NCBI GenBank assembly: GCA_943737045.1
Contig: CALSFV010000020.1
Span: 310,001-374,000, forward strand
Direction of reading: 5' to 3'
Source of the DNA: Parapristionchus giblindavisi
Taxonomy: Eukaryota > Nematoda > Chromadorea > Rhabditida > Diplogasteridae
Length of the DNA: 64,000 nucleotides
Under the pieces are notes generated by a model, which was not told where the DNA came from, searched no databases, and saw only the letters and a list, made by a program, of their open reading frames with translations. Each line of letters starts with the position of its first letter. The stretch's first letter is position 1. The position numbers were made by a program, and so were the translations under genes. Shown here in pieces: positions 10,701 to 26,383 of the stretch.

Positions 10701-13700
10701 TTCAGACCGAGTCTTTCGAGAAGTATGAGGCCTTCGCTCCTCATATTGATTGGTCTACAGCGATGTAAACTCCACAAGGTAATACAGTGAATTATTGATT
10801 GACCGATATCGAATAAAGATGTTTACCTGTTGTTGTGATTTTAATCTTTGATCTTTTCTCATTACTGTATCGTATTATGATACTGTATTTGTGATGAAGA
10901 CGAAAATAATGGATTTAATTATATATCTATTGTTTCAGACCGATTCTTTCCAGAAGTATGAGGCCTTCACGCATCATATTGATTGGTCTACAGCGATGTA
11001 AACTCCACAAGGTAATACAGTGAATTACTGATTGACCGATATCGAATAAAGATGTTTACCTGTTGTTGTGATTTTAATCTTTGATCTTCTCTCAGTACTG
11101 TATCGTATTATGATACTGTATTTGTGATGAAGACGAAAATAATGGATTTAATTATATATCTATTGTTTCAGACCGATTCTTTCCAGAAGTATGAGGCCTT
11201 CACGCATCATATTGATTGGTCTACAGCGATGTAAACTCCACAAGGTAATACAGTGAATTATTGATTGACCGATACCGAATAAATATGTTTATGTGTTGTT
11301 GTGATTGTATTCTTTGATCTTCTCTCAGTACTGTATCGTATTATGATACTGTATTTGTGATGAAGACGAAAATAATGGATTTAATTATATATCTATTGTT
11401 TCAGACCGATTCTTTCCAGAAGTATGAGGCCTTCACGCATCATATTGATTGGTCTACAGCGATGTAAACTAGGTAATACAGTGAATTATTGCGATGTAAA
11501 CTCCACAAGGTAATGCAGTGAATTATTGATTGACCGATATCGAATAAAGATGTTTACGTGTTGTTGTGATTTTAATCTTAAATCTCCTCTCAGTACTGTA
11601 TCCTATTATGATACTGTATTTGTGATGAAGACGAAAATAATGGATTTAATTATATATCTATTGTTTCAGACCGAGTCTTTCGAGAAGTATGAGGCCTTCG
11701 CTCCTCATATTGATTGGTCTACAGCGATGTAAACTCCACAAGGTAATACAGTGAATTACTGATTGACCGATATCGAATAAAGATGTTTACCTGTTGTTGT
11801 GATTTTAATCTTTGATCTTCTCTCAGTACTGTATCGTATTATGATACTGTATTTGTGATGAAGACGAAAATAATGGATATAATTATATATCTATTGTTTC
11901 AGACCGATTCTTTCCAGAAGTATGAGGCCTTCACGCATCATATTGATTGGTCTACAGCGATGTAAACTCCACAAGGTAATACAGTGAATTATTGATTGAC
12001 CGATACCGAATAAATATGTTTATGTGTTGTTGTGATTGTATTCTTTGATCTTCTCTCAGTACTGTATCGTATTATGATACTGTATTTGTGATGAAGACGA
12101 AAATAATGGATTTAATTATATATCCATTGTTTCAGACCGAGTCTTTCGAGAAGTATGAGGCCTTCGCTCCTCATATTGATTGGTCTACAGCGATGTAAAC
12201 TCCACAAGGTAATACAGTGAATTATTGATTGACCGATATCGAATAAAGATGTTTACCTGTTGTTGTGATTTTAATCTTTGATCTTCTCTCAGTACTGTAT
12301 CGTATTATGATACTGTATTTGTGATGAAGACGAAAATAATGGATTTAATAATATATCTATTGTTTCAGACCGATTCTTTCCAGAAGTATGAGGCCTTCAC
12401 GCATCATATTGATTGGTCTACAGCGATGTAAACTAGGTAATACAGTGAATTATTGCGATGTAAACTCCACAAGGTAATGCAGTGAATTATTGATTGACCG
12501 ATATCGAATAAAAATGTTTACGTGTTGTTGTGATTTTAATCTTAAATCTTCTCTCAGTACTGTATCGTATTATGATACTGTATTTGTGATGAAGACGAAA
12601 ATTATGGATTTAATTATATATCTATTGTTTCAGACCGATTCTTTCCAGAAGTATGAGGCATTCACGCATCATATTGATTGGTCTACAGCGATGTAAACTC
12701 CACAAGGTAATACAGTGAATTATTGATTGACCGATACCGAATAAATATGTTTATGTGTTGTTGTGATTGTATTCTTTGATCTTCTCTCAGTACTGTATCG
12801 TAGTATGATACTGTATTTGTGATGAAGACGAAAATAATGGATTTAATTATATATCTATTGTTTCAGACCGAGTCTTTCGAGAAGTATGAGGCCTTCGCTC
12901 CTCATATTGATTGGTCTACAGCGATGTAAACTCCACAAGGTAATACAGTGAATTATTGATTGACCGATATCGAATAAAGATGTTTACCTGTTGTTGTGAT
13001 TTTAATCTTTGATCTTCTCTCAGTACTGTATCGTATTATGATACTGTATTTGTGATGAAGACGAAAATAATGGATTTAATTATATATCTATTGTTTCAGA
13101 CCGATTCTTTCCAGAAGTATGAGGCCTTCACGCATCATAATGATTGGTCTACAGCGATGTAAACTCCACAAGGTAATACAGTGAATTATTGATTGACCGA
13201 TACCGAATAAATATGTTTATGTGTTGTTGTGATTGTATTCTTTGATCTTCTCTCAGTACTGTATCGTATTATGATACTGTATTTGTGATGAAGACGAAAA
13301 TAATGGATTTAATTATATATCTATTGTTTCAGACCGATTCTTTCCAGAAGTATGAGGCCTTCACGCATCATATTGATTGGTCTACAGCGATGTAAACTAG
13401 GTAATACAGTGAATTATTGCGATGTAAACTCCACAAGGTAATGCAGTGAATTATTGATTGACCGATATCGAATAAAGATGTTTACGTGTTGTTGTGATTT
13501 TAATCTTAAATCTTCTCTCAGTACTGTATCCTATTATGATACTGTATTTGTGATGAAGACGAAAATAATGGATTTAATTATATATCTATTGTTTCAGACC
13601 GAGTCTTTCGAGAAGTATGAGGCCTTCGCTCCTCATATTGATTGGTCTACAGCGATGTAAACTCCACAAGGTAATACAGTGAATTACTGATTGACCGATA

Positions 13701-16700
13701 TCGAATAAAGATGTTTACCTGTTGTTGTGATTTTAATCTTTGATCTTCTCTCAGTACTGTATCGTATTATGATACTGTATTTGTGATGAAGACGAAAATA
13801 ATGGATTTAATTATATATCCATTGTTTCAGACCGAGTCTTTCGAGAAGTATGAGGCCTTCGCTCCTCATATTGATTGGTCTACAGCGATGTAAACTCCAC
13901 AAGGTAATACAGTGAATTATTGATTGACCGATATCGAATAAAGATGTTTACCTGTTGTTGTGATTTTAATCTTTGATCTTCTCTCAGTACTGTATCGTAT
14001 TATGATACTGTATTTGTGATGAAGACGAAAATAATGGATTTAATAATATATCTATTGTTTCAGACCGATTCTTTCCAGAAGTATGAGGCCTTCACGCATC
14101 ATATTGATTGGTCTACAGCGATGTAAACTAGGTAATACAGTGAATTATTGCGATGTAAACTCCACTAAGGTAATGCAGTGAATTATTGATTGACCGATAT
14201 CGAATAAAAATGTTTACGTGTTGTTGTGATTTTAATCTTAAATCTTCTCTCAGTACTGTATCGTATTATGATACTGTATTTGTGATGAAGACGAAAATTA
14301 TGGATTTAATTATATATCTATTGTTTCAGACCGATTCTTTCCAGAAGTATGAGGCATTCACGCATCATATTGATTGGTCTACAGCGATGTAAACTCCACA
14401 AGGTAATACAGTGAATTATTGATTGACCGATACCGAATAAATATGTTTATGTGTTGTTGTGATTGTATTCTTTGATCTTCTCTCAGTACTGTATCGTATT
14501 ATGATACTGTATTTGTGATGAAGACGAAAATAATGGATTTAATTATATATCTATTGTTTCAGACCGAGTCTTTCGAGAAGTATGAGGCCTTCGCTCCTCA
14601 TATTGATTGGTCTACAGCGATGTAAACTCCACAAGGTAATACAGTGAATTATTGATTGACCGATATCGAATAAAGATGTTTACCTGTTGTTGTGATTTTT
14701 ATCTTTGATCTTTTCTCAGTACTGTATCGTATTATGATACTGTATTTGTGATGAAGACGAAAATAATGGATTTAATTATATATCTATTGTTTCAGACCGA
14801 TTCTTTCCAGAAGTATGAGGCCTTCACGCATCATATTGATTGGTCTACAGCGATGTAAACTCCACAAGGTAATACAGTGAATTATTGATTGACCGATACC
14901 GAATAAATATGTTTATGTGTTGTTGTGATTGTATTCTTTGATCTTCTCTCAGTACTGTATCGTATTATGATACTGTATTTGTGATGAAGACGAAAATAAT
15001 GGATTTAATTATTTATCTATTGTTTCAGACCGAGTCTTTCGAGAAGTATGAGGCCTTCGCTCCTCATATTGATTGGTCTACAGCGATGTAAACTCCACAA
15101 GGTAATACAGTGAATTATTGATTGACCGATATCGAATAAAGATGTTTACCTGTTGTTGTGATTTTAATCTTTGATCTTTTCTCAGTACTGTATCGTATTA
15201 TGATACTGTATTTGTGATGAAGACGAAAATAATGGATTTAATTATATATCTATTGTTTCAGACCGATTCTTTCCAGAAGTATGAGGCCTTCACGCATCAT
15301 ATTGATTGGTCTACAGCGATGTAAACTCCACAAGGTAATACAGTGAATTACTGATTGACCGATATCGAATAAAGATGTTTACCTGTTGTTGTGATTTTAA
15401 TCTTTGATCTTCTCTCAGTACTGTATCGTATTATGATACTGTATTTGTGATGAAGACGAAAATAATGGATTTAATTATATATCTATTGTTTCAGACCGAT
15501 TCTTTCCAGAAGTATGAGGCCTTCACGCATCATAATGATTGGTCTACAGCGATGTAAACTCCACAAGGTAATACAGTGAATTATTGATTGACCGATATCG
15601 AATAAAGATGTTTACCTGTTGTTGTGATTTTAATCTTAAATCTTCTCTCAGTACTGTATCCTATTATGATACTGTATTTGTGATGAAGACGAAAATAATG
15701 GATTTAATTATATATCTATTGTTTCAGACCGAGTCTTTCGAGAAGTATGAGGCCTTCGCTCCTCATATTGATTGGTCTACAGCGATGTAAACTCCACAAG
15801 GTAATACAGTGAATTACTGATTGACCGATATCGAATAAAGATGTTTACCTGTTGTTGTGATTTTAATCTTTGATCTTCTCTCAGTACTGTATCGTATTAT
15901 GATACTGTATTTGTGATGAAGACGAAAATAATGGATTTAATTATATATCTATTGTTTCAGACCGATTCTTTCCAGAAGTATGAGGAATTCACGCATCATA
16001 TTGATTGGTCTACAGCGATGTAAACTCCACAAGGTAATACAGTGAATTATTGATTGACCGATACCGAATAAATATGTTTATGTGTTGTTGTGATTGTATT
16101 CTTTGATCTTCTCTCAGTACTGTATCGTATTATGATACTGTATTTGTGATGAAGACGAAAATAATGGATTTAATTATATATCCATTGTTTCAGACCGAGT
16201 CTTTCGAGAAGTATGAGGCCTTCGCTCCTCATATTGATTGGTCTACAGCGATGTAAACTCCACAAGGTAATACAGTGAATTATTGATTGACCGATATCGA
16301 ATAAAGATGTTTACCTGTTGTTGTGATTTTAATCTTTGATCTTCTCTCAGTACTGTATCGTATTATGATACTGTATTTGTGATGAAGACGAAAATAATGG
16401 ATTTAATTATATATCTATTGTTTCAGACCGATTCTTTCCAGAATTATGAGGCCTTCACGCATCATATTGATTGGTCTACAGCGATGTAAACTAGGTAATA
16501 CAGTGAATTATTGCGATGTAAACTCCACAAGGTAATGCAGTGAATTATTGATTGACCGATATCGAATAAAAATGTTTACGTGTTGTTGTGATTTTAATCT
16601 TAAATCTTCTCTCAGTACTGTATCGTATTATGATACTGTATTTGTGATGAAGACGAAAATTATGGATTTAATTATATATCTATTGTTTCAGACCGATTCT

Positions 16701-17059
16701 TTCCAGAAGTTTGAGGCATTCACGCATCATATTGATTGGTCTACAGCGATGTAAACTCCACAAGGTAATACAGTGAATTATTGATTGACCGATACCGAAT
16801 AAATATGTTTATGTGTTGTTGTGATTGTATTCTTTGATCTTCTCTCAGTACTGTATCGTATTATGATACTGTATTTGTGATGAAGACGAAAATAATGGAT
16901 TTAATTATATATCTATTGTTTCAGACCGAGTCTTTCGAGAAGTATGAGGCCTTCGCTCCTCATATTGATTGGTCTACAGCGATGTAAACTCCACAAGGTA
17001 ATACAGTGAATTATTGATTGACCGATACCGAATAAATATGTTTATGTGTTGTTGTGATT

Positions 17060-19240
17060 GTATTCTTTGATCTTCTCTCAGTACTGTAGCGTATTATGAT
17101 ACTGTATTTGTGATGAAGACGAAAATAATGGATTTAATTATGTATCTATTGTTTCAGACCGATTCTTTCCAGAAGTATGAGGCCTTCACGCATCATATCG
17201 ATTGGTCTACAGCGATGTAAACTCCACAAGGTAATACAGTGAATTATTGATTGACCGATACCGAATAAATATGTTTATGTGTTGTTGTGATTGTATTCTT
17301 TGATCTTCTCTCAGTACTGTATCGTATTATGATACTGTATTTGTGATGAAGACGAAAATAATGGATTTAATTATATATCTATTGTTTCAGACCGAGTCTT
17401 TCGAGAAGTATGAGGCCTTCGCTCCTCATATTGATTGGTCTACAGCGATGTAAACTCCACAAGGTAATACAGTGAATTATTGATTGACCGATACCGAATA
17501 AATATGTTTATGTGTTGTTGTGATTGTATTCTTTGATCTTCTCTCAGTACTGTAGCGTATTATGATACTGTATTTGTGATGAAGACGAAAATAATGGATT
17601 TAATTATATATCTATTGTTTCAGACCGATTCTTTCCAGAAGTATGAGGCCTTCACGCATCATATTGATTGGTCTACAGCGATGTAAACTCCACAAGGTAA
17701 TACAGTGAATGATTGATTGACCGATACCGAATAAATATGTTTATGTGTTGTTGTGATTGTATTCTTTGATCTTCTCTCAGTACTGTATCGTATTATGATA
17801 CTGTATTTGTGATGAAGACGAAAATAATGGATTTAATTATATATCCATTGTTTCAGACCGAGTCTTTCGAGAAGTATGAGGCCTTCGCTCCTCATATTGA
17901 TTGGTCTACAGCGATGTAAACTCCACAAGGTAATACAGTGAATTATTGATTGACCGATATCGAATAAAGATGTTTACCTGTTGTTGTGATTTTAATCTTT
18001 GATCTTCTCTCAGTACTGTATCGTATTATGATACTGTATTTGTGATGAAGACGAAAATAATGGATTTAATTATATATCTATTGTTTCAGACCGATTCTTT
18101 CCAGAAGTATGAGGCCTTCACGCATCATATTGATTGGTCTACAGCGATGTAAACTAGGTAATACAGTGAATTATTGCGATGTAAACTCCACAAGGTAATG
18201 CAGTGAATTATTGATTGACCGATATCGAATAAAAATGTTTACGTGTTGTTGTGATTTTAATCTTAAATCTTCTCTCATTGTCAGTACTGTATCGTATTAT
18301 GATACTGTATTTGTGATGAAGACGAAATTAATGGATTTAATTATATATCTATTGTTTCAGACCGATTCTTTCCAGAAGTATGAGGCATTCACGCATCATA
18401 TTGATTGGTCTACAGCGATGTAAACTCCACAAGGTAATACAGTGAATTATTGATTGACCGATACCGAATAAATATGTTTATGTGTTGTTGTGATTGTATT
18501 CTTTGATCTTCTCTCAGTACTGTATCGTATTATGATACTGTATTTGTGATGAAGACGAAAATAATGGATTTAATTATATATCTATTGTTTCAGACCGAGT
18601 CTTTCGAGAAGTATGAGGCCTTCGCTCCTCATATTGATTGGTCTACAGCGATGTAAACTCCACAAGGTAATACAGTGAATTATTGATTGACCGATACCGA
18701 ATAAATATGTTTATGTGTTGTTGTGATTGTATTCTTTGATCTTCTCTCAGTACTGTAGCGTATTATGATACTGTATTTGTGATGAAGACGAAAATAATGG
18801 ATTTAATTATATATCTATTGTTTCAGACCGATTCTTTCCAGAAGTATGAGGCCTTCACGCATCATATTGATTGGTCTACAGCGATGTAAACTCCACAAGG
18901 TAATACAGTGAATTATTGATTGACCGATACCGAATAAATATGTTTATGTGTTGTTGTGATTGTATTCTTTGATCTTCTCTCAGTACTGTATCGTATTATG
19001 ATACTGTATTTGTGATGAAGACGAAAATAATGGATTTAATTATATATCTATTGTTTCAGACCGAGTCTTTCGAGAAGTATGAGGCCTTCGCTCCTCATAT
19101 TGATTGGTCTACAGCGATGTAAACTCCACAAGGTAATACAGTGAATTATTGATTGACCGATACCGAATAAATATGTTTATGTGTTGTTGTGATTGTATTC
19201 TTTGATCTTCTCTCAGTACTGTAGCGTATTATGATACTGT
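17060..19240 (+). repeat. 466-bp dimeric repeats
   Basis: CTGTAGCGTATT appears at 17087, 17553, 18756 and 19222, giving 466-bp steps within each pair. Each dimer couples one monomer with the GAGTCTTTCGAG core and one with the GATTCTTTCCAG core, so the two core types alternate strictly here. A 265-bp unit and the unique 239-bp monomer lie between the two pairs. Confidence 0.8.
18277..18282 (+). repeat. Unique 6-bp insertion (239-bp monomer)
   Basis: TCTCTC is followed by ATTGTC before AGTACTG. This is the only copy of the insertion in the window. It adds two codons to the local open frame without breaking it and is useful as a private marker for checking an assembly. Confidence 0.85.
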
Positions 19241-20044
19241 ATTTGTGATGAAGACGAAAATAATGGATTTAATTATATATCTATTGTTTCAGACCGATTC
19301 TTTCCAGAAGTATGAGGCCTTCACGCATCATATTGATTGGTCTACAGCGATGTAAACTCCACAAGGTAATGCAGTGAATTATTGATTGACCGATACCGAA
19401 TAAATATGTTTATGTGTTGTTGTGATTGTATTCTTTGATCATCTCTCAGTACTGTATCTTATTATGATACTGTATTTGTGATGAAGACGAAAATAATGGA
19501 TTTAATTATATATCCATTGTTTCAGACCGATTCTTTCCAGAAGTATGAGGCCTTCGCTCCTCATATTGATTGGTCTACAGCGATGTAAACTCCACAAGGT
19601 AATACAGTGAATTATTGATTGACCGATATCGAATAAAGATGTTTACCTGTTGTTGTGATTTTAATCTTTGATCTTCTCTCAGTACTGTATCGTATTATGA
19701 TACTGTATTTGTGATGAAGACGAAAATTATGGATTTAATTATATATCTATTGTTTCAGACCGATTCTTTCCAGAAGTATGAGGCATTCACGCATCATATT
19801 GATTGGTCTACAGCCATGTAAACTCCACAAGGTAATACAGTGAATTATTGATTGACCGATACCGAATAAATATGTTTATGTGTTGTTGTGATTGTATTCT
19901 TTGATCTTCTCTCAGTACTGTATCGTATTATGATACTGTATTTGTGATGAAGACGAAAATAATGGATTTAATTATATATCCATTGTTTCAGACCGAGTCT
20001 TTCGAGAAGTATGAGGCCTTCGCTCCTCATATTGATTGGTCTAC

Positions 20045-21389
20045 AGCGATGTAAACTCCACAAGGTAATGCAGTGAATTATTGATTGACCGATATCGAAT
20101 AAAAATGTTTACGTGTTGTTGTGATTTTAATCTTAAATCTTCTCTCAGTACTGTATCGTATTATGATACTGTATTTGTGATGAAGACGAAAATTATGGAT
20201 CTAATTATATATCTATTGTTTCAGACCGATTCTTTCCAGAAGTATGAGGCATTCACGCATCATATTGATTGGTCTACAGCGATGTAAACTCCACAAGGTA
20301 ATACAGTGAATTATTGATTGACCGATACCGAATAAATATGTTTATGTGTTGTTGTGATTGTATTCTTTGATCTTCTCTCAGTACTGTATCGTATTATGAT
20401 ACTGTATTTGTGATGAAGACGAAAATAATGGATTTAATTATATATCCATTGTTTCAGACCGAGTCTTTCGAGAAGTATGAGGCCTTCGCTCCTCATATTG
20501 ATTGGTCTACAGCGATGTAAACTCCACAAGGTAATACAGTGAATTATTGATTGACCGATATCGAATAAAGATGTTTACCTGTTGTTGTGATTTTAATCTT
20601 TGATCTTCTCTCAGTACTGTATCGTATTATGATACTGTATTTGTGATGAAGACGAAAATAATGGATTTAATTATATATCTATTGTTTCAGACCGATTCTT
20701 TCCAGAAGTATGAGGCCTTCACGCATCATATTGATTGGTCTACAGCGATGTAAACTAGGTAATACAGTGAATTATTGCGATGTAAACTCCACAAGGTAAT
20801 GCAGTGAATTATTGATTGACCGATATCGAATAAAAATGTTTACGTGTTGTTGTGATTTTAATCTTAAATCTTCTCTCAGTACTGTATCGTATTATGATAC
20901 TGTATTTGTGATGAAGACGAAAATTATGGATCTAATTATATATCTATTGTTTCAGACCGATTCTTTCCAGAAGTATGAGGCATTCACGCATCATATTGAT
21001 TGGTCTACAGCGATGTAAACTCCACAAGGTAATACAGTGAATTATTGATTGACCGATACCGAATAAATATGTTTATGTGTTGTTGTGATTGTATTCTTTG
21101 ATCTTCTCTCAGTACTGTATCGTATTATGATACTGTATTTGTGATGAAGACGAAAATAATGGATTTAATTATATATCCATTGTTTCAGACCGAGTCTTTC
21201 GAGAAGTATGAGGCCTTCGCTCCTCATATTGATTGGTCTACAGCGATGTAAACTCCACAAGGTAATACAGTGAATTATTGATTGACCGATATCGAATAAA
21301 GATGTTTACCTGTTGTTGTGATTTTAATCTTTGATCTTCTCTCAGTACTGTATCGTATTATGATACTGTATTTGTGATGAAGACGAAAA
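20045..21389 (+). repeat. 731-bp tandem duplication with private marker
   Basis: Positions 20,045-20,775 are repeated from 20,776. Both contain ATGGATCTAATT (about 20,197 and 20,928), where other monomers read ATGGATTTAATT. The match ends near 21,390, where AAAATTATGG replaces AAAATAATGG. The left edge lies next to a 265-type insertion sequence. Confidence 0.78.
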
Positions 21390-24334
21390 TTATGGATTTA
21401 ATTATATATCTATTGTTTCAGACCGATTCTTTCCAGAAGTATGAGGCATTCACGCATCATATTGATTGGTCTACAGCGATGTAAACTCCACAAGGTAATA
21501 CAGTGAATTATTGATTGACCGATACCGAATAAATATGTTTATGTGTTGTTGTGATTGTATTCTTTGATCTTCTCTCAGTACTGTATCGTATTATGATACT
21601 GTATTTGTGATGAAGACGAAAATAATGGATTTAATTATATATCCATTGTTTCAGACCGAGTCTTTCGAGAAGTATGAGGCCTTCGCTCCTCATATTGATT
21701 GGTCTACAGCGATGTAAACTCCACAAGGTAATACAGTGAATTATTGATTGACCGATATCGAATAAAGATGTTTACCTGTTGTTGTGATTTTATTCTTTGA
21801 TCTTCTCTCAGTACTGTATCGTATTATGATACTGTATTTGTGATGAAGACGAAAAAAATGGATTTAATTATATATCTATTGTTTCAGACCGATTCTTTCC
21901 AGAAGTATGAGGCATTCACGCATCATATTGATTGGTCTACAGCGATGTAAACTCCACAAGGTAATACAGTGAATTATTGATTGACCGATACCGAATAAAT
22001 ATGTTTATGTGTTGTTGTGATTGTATTCTTTGATCTTCTCTCAGTACTGTATCGTATTATGATACTGTATTTGTGATGAAGACGAAAATAATGGATTTAA
22101 TTATATATCTATTGTTTCAGACCGAGTCTTTCGAGAAGTATGAGGCCTTCGCTCCTCATATTGATTGGTCTACAGCGATGTAAACTCCACAAGGTAATAC
22201 AGTGAATTATTGATTGACCGATACCGAATAAATATGTTTATGTGTTGTTGTGATTGTATTCTTTGATCTTCTCTCAGTACTGTAGCGTATTATGATACTG
22301 TATTTGTGATGAAGACGAAAATAATGGATTTAATTATATATCTATTGTTTCAGACCGATTCTTTCCAGAAGTATGAGGCCTTCACGCATCATATTGATTG
22401 GTCTACAGCGATGTAAACTCCACAAAGTAATACAGTGAATTATTGATTGACCGATATCGAATAAAGATGTTTACGTGTTGTTGTGACTTTAATCTTTGAT
22501 CTTTTCTCAGTACTGTATCGTATTATGATACTGTATTTGTGATGAAGACGAAAATAATGGATTTAATTATATATCTATTGTTTCAGACCGATTCTTTCCA
22601 GAAGTATGAGGCCTTCACGCATCATATTGATTGGTCTACAGCGATGTAAACTAGGTAATACAGTGAATTATTGCGATTTAAACTCCACAAGGTAATGCAG
22701 TGAATTATTGATTGACCGATATCGAATAAAAATGTTTACGTGTTGTTGTGATTTTAATCTTAAATCTTCTCTCAGTACTGTATCGTATTATGATACTGTA
22801 TTTGTGATGAAGACGAAAATAATGGATTTAATTATATATCTATTGTTTCAGACCGAGTCTTTCGAGAAGTATGAGGCCTTCGCTCCTCATATTGATTGGT
22901 CTACAGCGATGTAAACTCCACAAGGTAATACAGTGAATTACTGATTGACCGATATCGAATAAAGATGTTTACCTGTTGTTGTGATTTTAATCTTTGATCT
23001 TCTCTCAGTACTGTATCGTATTATGATACTGTATTTGTGATGAAGACGAAAATAATGGATTTAATTATATATCTATTGTTTCAGACCGAGTCTTTCGAGA
23101 AGTATGAGGCCTTCACGCATCATATTGATTGGTCTACAGCGATGTAAACTCCACAAGGTAATACAGTGAATTATTGATTGACCGATACCGAATAAATATG
23201 TTTATGTGTTGTTGTGATTGTATTCTTTGATCTTCTCTCAGTACTGTATCGTATTATGATACTGTATTTGTGATGAAGACGAAAATAATGGATTTAATTA
23301 TATATCTATTGTTTCAGACCGATTCTTTCCAGAAGTATGAGGCCTTCACGCATCATATTGATTGGTCTACAGCGATGTAAACTCCACAAGGTAATACAGT
23401 GAATTATTGATTGACCGATACCGAATAAATATGTTTATGTGTTGTTGTGATTGTATTCTTTGATCTTCTCTCAGTACTGTATCGTATTATGATACTGTAT
23501 TTGTGATGAAGACGAAAATAATGGATTTAATTATTTATCTATTGTTTCAGACCGAGTCTTTCGAGAAGTATGAGGCCTTCGCTCCTCATATTGATTGGTC
23601 TACAGCGATGTAAACTCCACAAGGTAATACAGTGAATTATTGATTGACCGATATCGAATAAAGATGTTTACCTGTTGTTGTGATTTTAATCTTTGATCTT
23701 TTCTCAGTACTGTATCGTATTATGATACTGTATTTGTGATGAAGACGAAAATAATGGATTTAATTATATATCTATTGTTTCAGACCGATTCTTTCCAGAA
23801 GTATGAGGCCTTCACGCATCATATTGATTGGTCTACAGCGATGTAAACTCCACAAGGTAATACAGTGAATTATTGATTGACCGATACCGAATAAATATGT
23901 TTATGTGTTGTTGTGATTGTATTCTTTGATCTTCTCTCAGTACTGTATCGTATTATGATACTGTATTTGTGATGAAGACGAAAATAATGGATTTAATTAT
24001 ATATCTATTGTTTCAGACCGATTCTTTCCAGAAGTATGAGGCCTTCACGCATCATATTGATTGGTCTACAGCGATGTAAACTAGGTAATACAGTGAATTA
24101 TTGCGATGTAAACTCCACAAGGTAATGCAGTGAATTATTGATTGACCGATATCGAATAAAGATGTTTACGTGTTGTTGTGATTTTAATCATAAATCTTCT
24201 CTCAGTACTGTATCCTATTATGATACTGTATTTGTGATGAAGACGAAAATAATGGATTTAATTATATATCTATTGTTTCAGACCGATTCTTTCCAGAAGT
24301 ATGAGGCCTTCACGCATCATATTGATTGGTCTAC

Positions 24335-24355
24335 TCCTCATATTGATTGGTCTAC
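24335..24355 (+). repeat. 21-bp duplication defining the 254-bp variant
   Basis: TCCTCATATTGATTGGTCTAC is inserted after CATATTGATTGGTCTAC, repeating seven codons (PHIDWST) in frame. The left copy carries the CATCAT form and the right copy the CCTCAT form, so the variant looks like an unequal crossover between the two monomer types. Other copies lie near 31898, 32151, 35129, 35381, 36368, 37812, 38299, 39013, 39268, 40712, 46496, 48141, 49321, 50961, 52368 and 54008. I found none in the inverted block. Confidence 0.88.
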
Positions 24356-26383
24356 AGCGATGTAAACTCCACAAGGTAATACAGTGAATTATTGATTGAC
24401 CGATACCGAATAAATATGTTTATGTGTTGTTGTGATTGTATTCTTTGATCTTCTCTCAGTACTGTATCGTATTATGATACTGTATTTGTGATGAAGACGA
24501 AAATAATGGATTTAATTATATATCCATTGTTTCAGACCGAGTCTTTCGAGAAGTATGAGGCCTTCGCTCCTCATATTGATTGGTCTACAGCGATGTAAAC
24601 TCCACAAGGTAATACAGTGAATTATTGATTGACCGATATCGAATAAAGATGTTTACCTGTTGTTGTGATTTTAATCTTTGATCTTCTCTCAGTACTGTAT
24701 CGTATTATGATACTGTATTTGTGATGAAGACGAAAATAATGGATTTAATTATATATCTATTGTTTCAGACCGATTCTTTCCAGAAGTATGAGGCCTTCAC
24801 GCATCATATTGATTGGTCTACAGCGATGTAAACTAGGTAATACAGTGAATTATTGCGATTTAAACTCCACAAGGTAATGCAGTGAATTATTGATTGACCG
24901 ATATCGAATAAAGATGTTTACCTGTTGTTGTGATTTTAATCTTTGATCTTCTCTCAGTACTGTGTCGTATTATGATACTGTATTTGTGATGAAGACGAAA
25001 ATAATGGATTTAATTATATATCTATTGTTTCAGACCGATTCTTTCCAGAAGTATGAGGCCTTCACGCATCATATTGATTGGTCTACAGCGATGTAAACTA
25101 GGTAATACAGTGAATTATTGCGATTTAAACTCCACAAGGTAATGCAGTGAATTATTGATTGACCGATATCGAATAAAAATGTTTACGTGTTGTTGTGATT
25201 TTAATCTTAAATCTTCTCTCAGTACTGTATCGTATTATGATACTGTATTTGTGATGAAGACGAAAATAATGGATTTAATTATTTATCTATTGTTTCAGAC
25301 CGAGTCTTTCGAGAAGTATGAGGCCTTCGCTCCTCATATTGATTGGTCTACAGCGATGTAAACTCCACAAGGTAATACAGTGAATTATTGATTGACCGAT
25401 ATCGAATAAAGATGTTTACCTGTTGTTGTGATTTTAATCTTTGATCTTTTCTCAGTACTGTATCGTATTATGATACTGTATTTGTGATGAAGACGAAAAT
25501 AATGGATTTAATTATATATCTATTGTTTCAGACCGATTCTTTCCAGAAGTATGAGGCCTTCACGCATCATATTGATTGGTCTACAGCGATGTAAACTCCA
25601 CAAGGTAATACAGTGAATTATTGATTGACCGATACCGAATAAATATGTTTATGTGTTGTTGTGATTGTATTCTTTGATCTTCTCTCAGTACTGTATCGTA
25701 TTATGATACTGTATTTGTGATGAAGACGAAAATAATGGATTTAATTATATATCTATTGTTTCAGACCGATTCTTTCCAGAAGTATGAGGCCTTCACGCAT
25801 CATATTGATTGGTCTACAGCGATGTAAACTAGGTAATACAGTGAATTATTGCGATGTAAACTCCACAAGGTAATGCAGTGAATTATTGATTGACCGATAT
25901 CGAATAAAGATGTTTACGTGTTGTTGTGATTTTAATCATAAATCTTCTCTCAGTACTGTATCCTATTATGATACTGTATTTGTGATGAAGACGAAAATAA
26001 TGGATTTAATTATATATCTATTGTTTCAGACCGATTCTTTCCAGACGTATGAGGCCTTCACGCATCATATTGATTGGTCTACAGCGATGTAAACTCCACA
26101 AGGTAATACAGTGAATTATTGATTGACCGATACCGAATAAATATGTTAATGTGTTGTTGTGATTGTATTCTTTGATCTTCTCTCAGTACTGTATCGTATT
26201 ATGATACTGTATTTGTGATGAAGACGAAAATAATGGATTTAATTATATATCTATTGTTTCAGACCGATTCTTTCCAGAAGTATGAGGCCTTCACGCATCA
26301 TATTGATTGGTCTACAGCGATGTAAACTAGGTAATACAGTGAATTATTGCGATGTAAACTCCACAAGGTAATGCAGTGAATTA

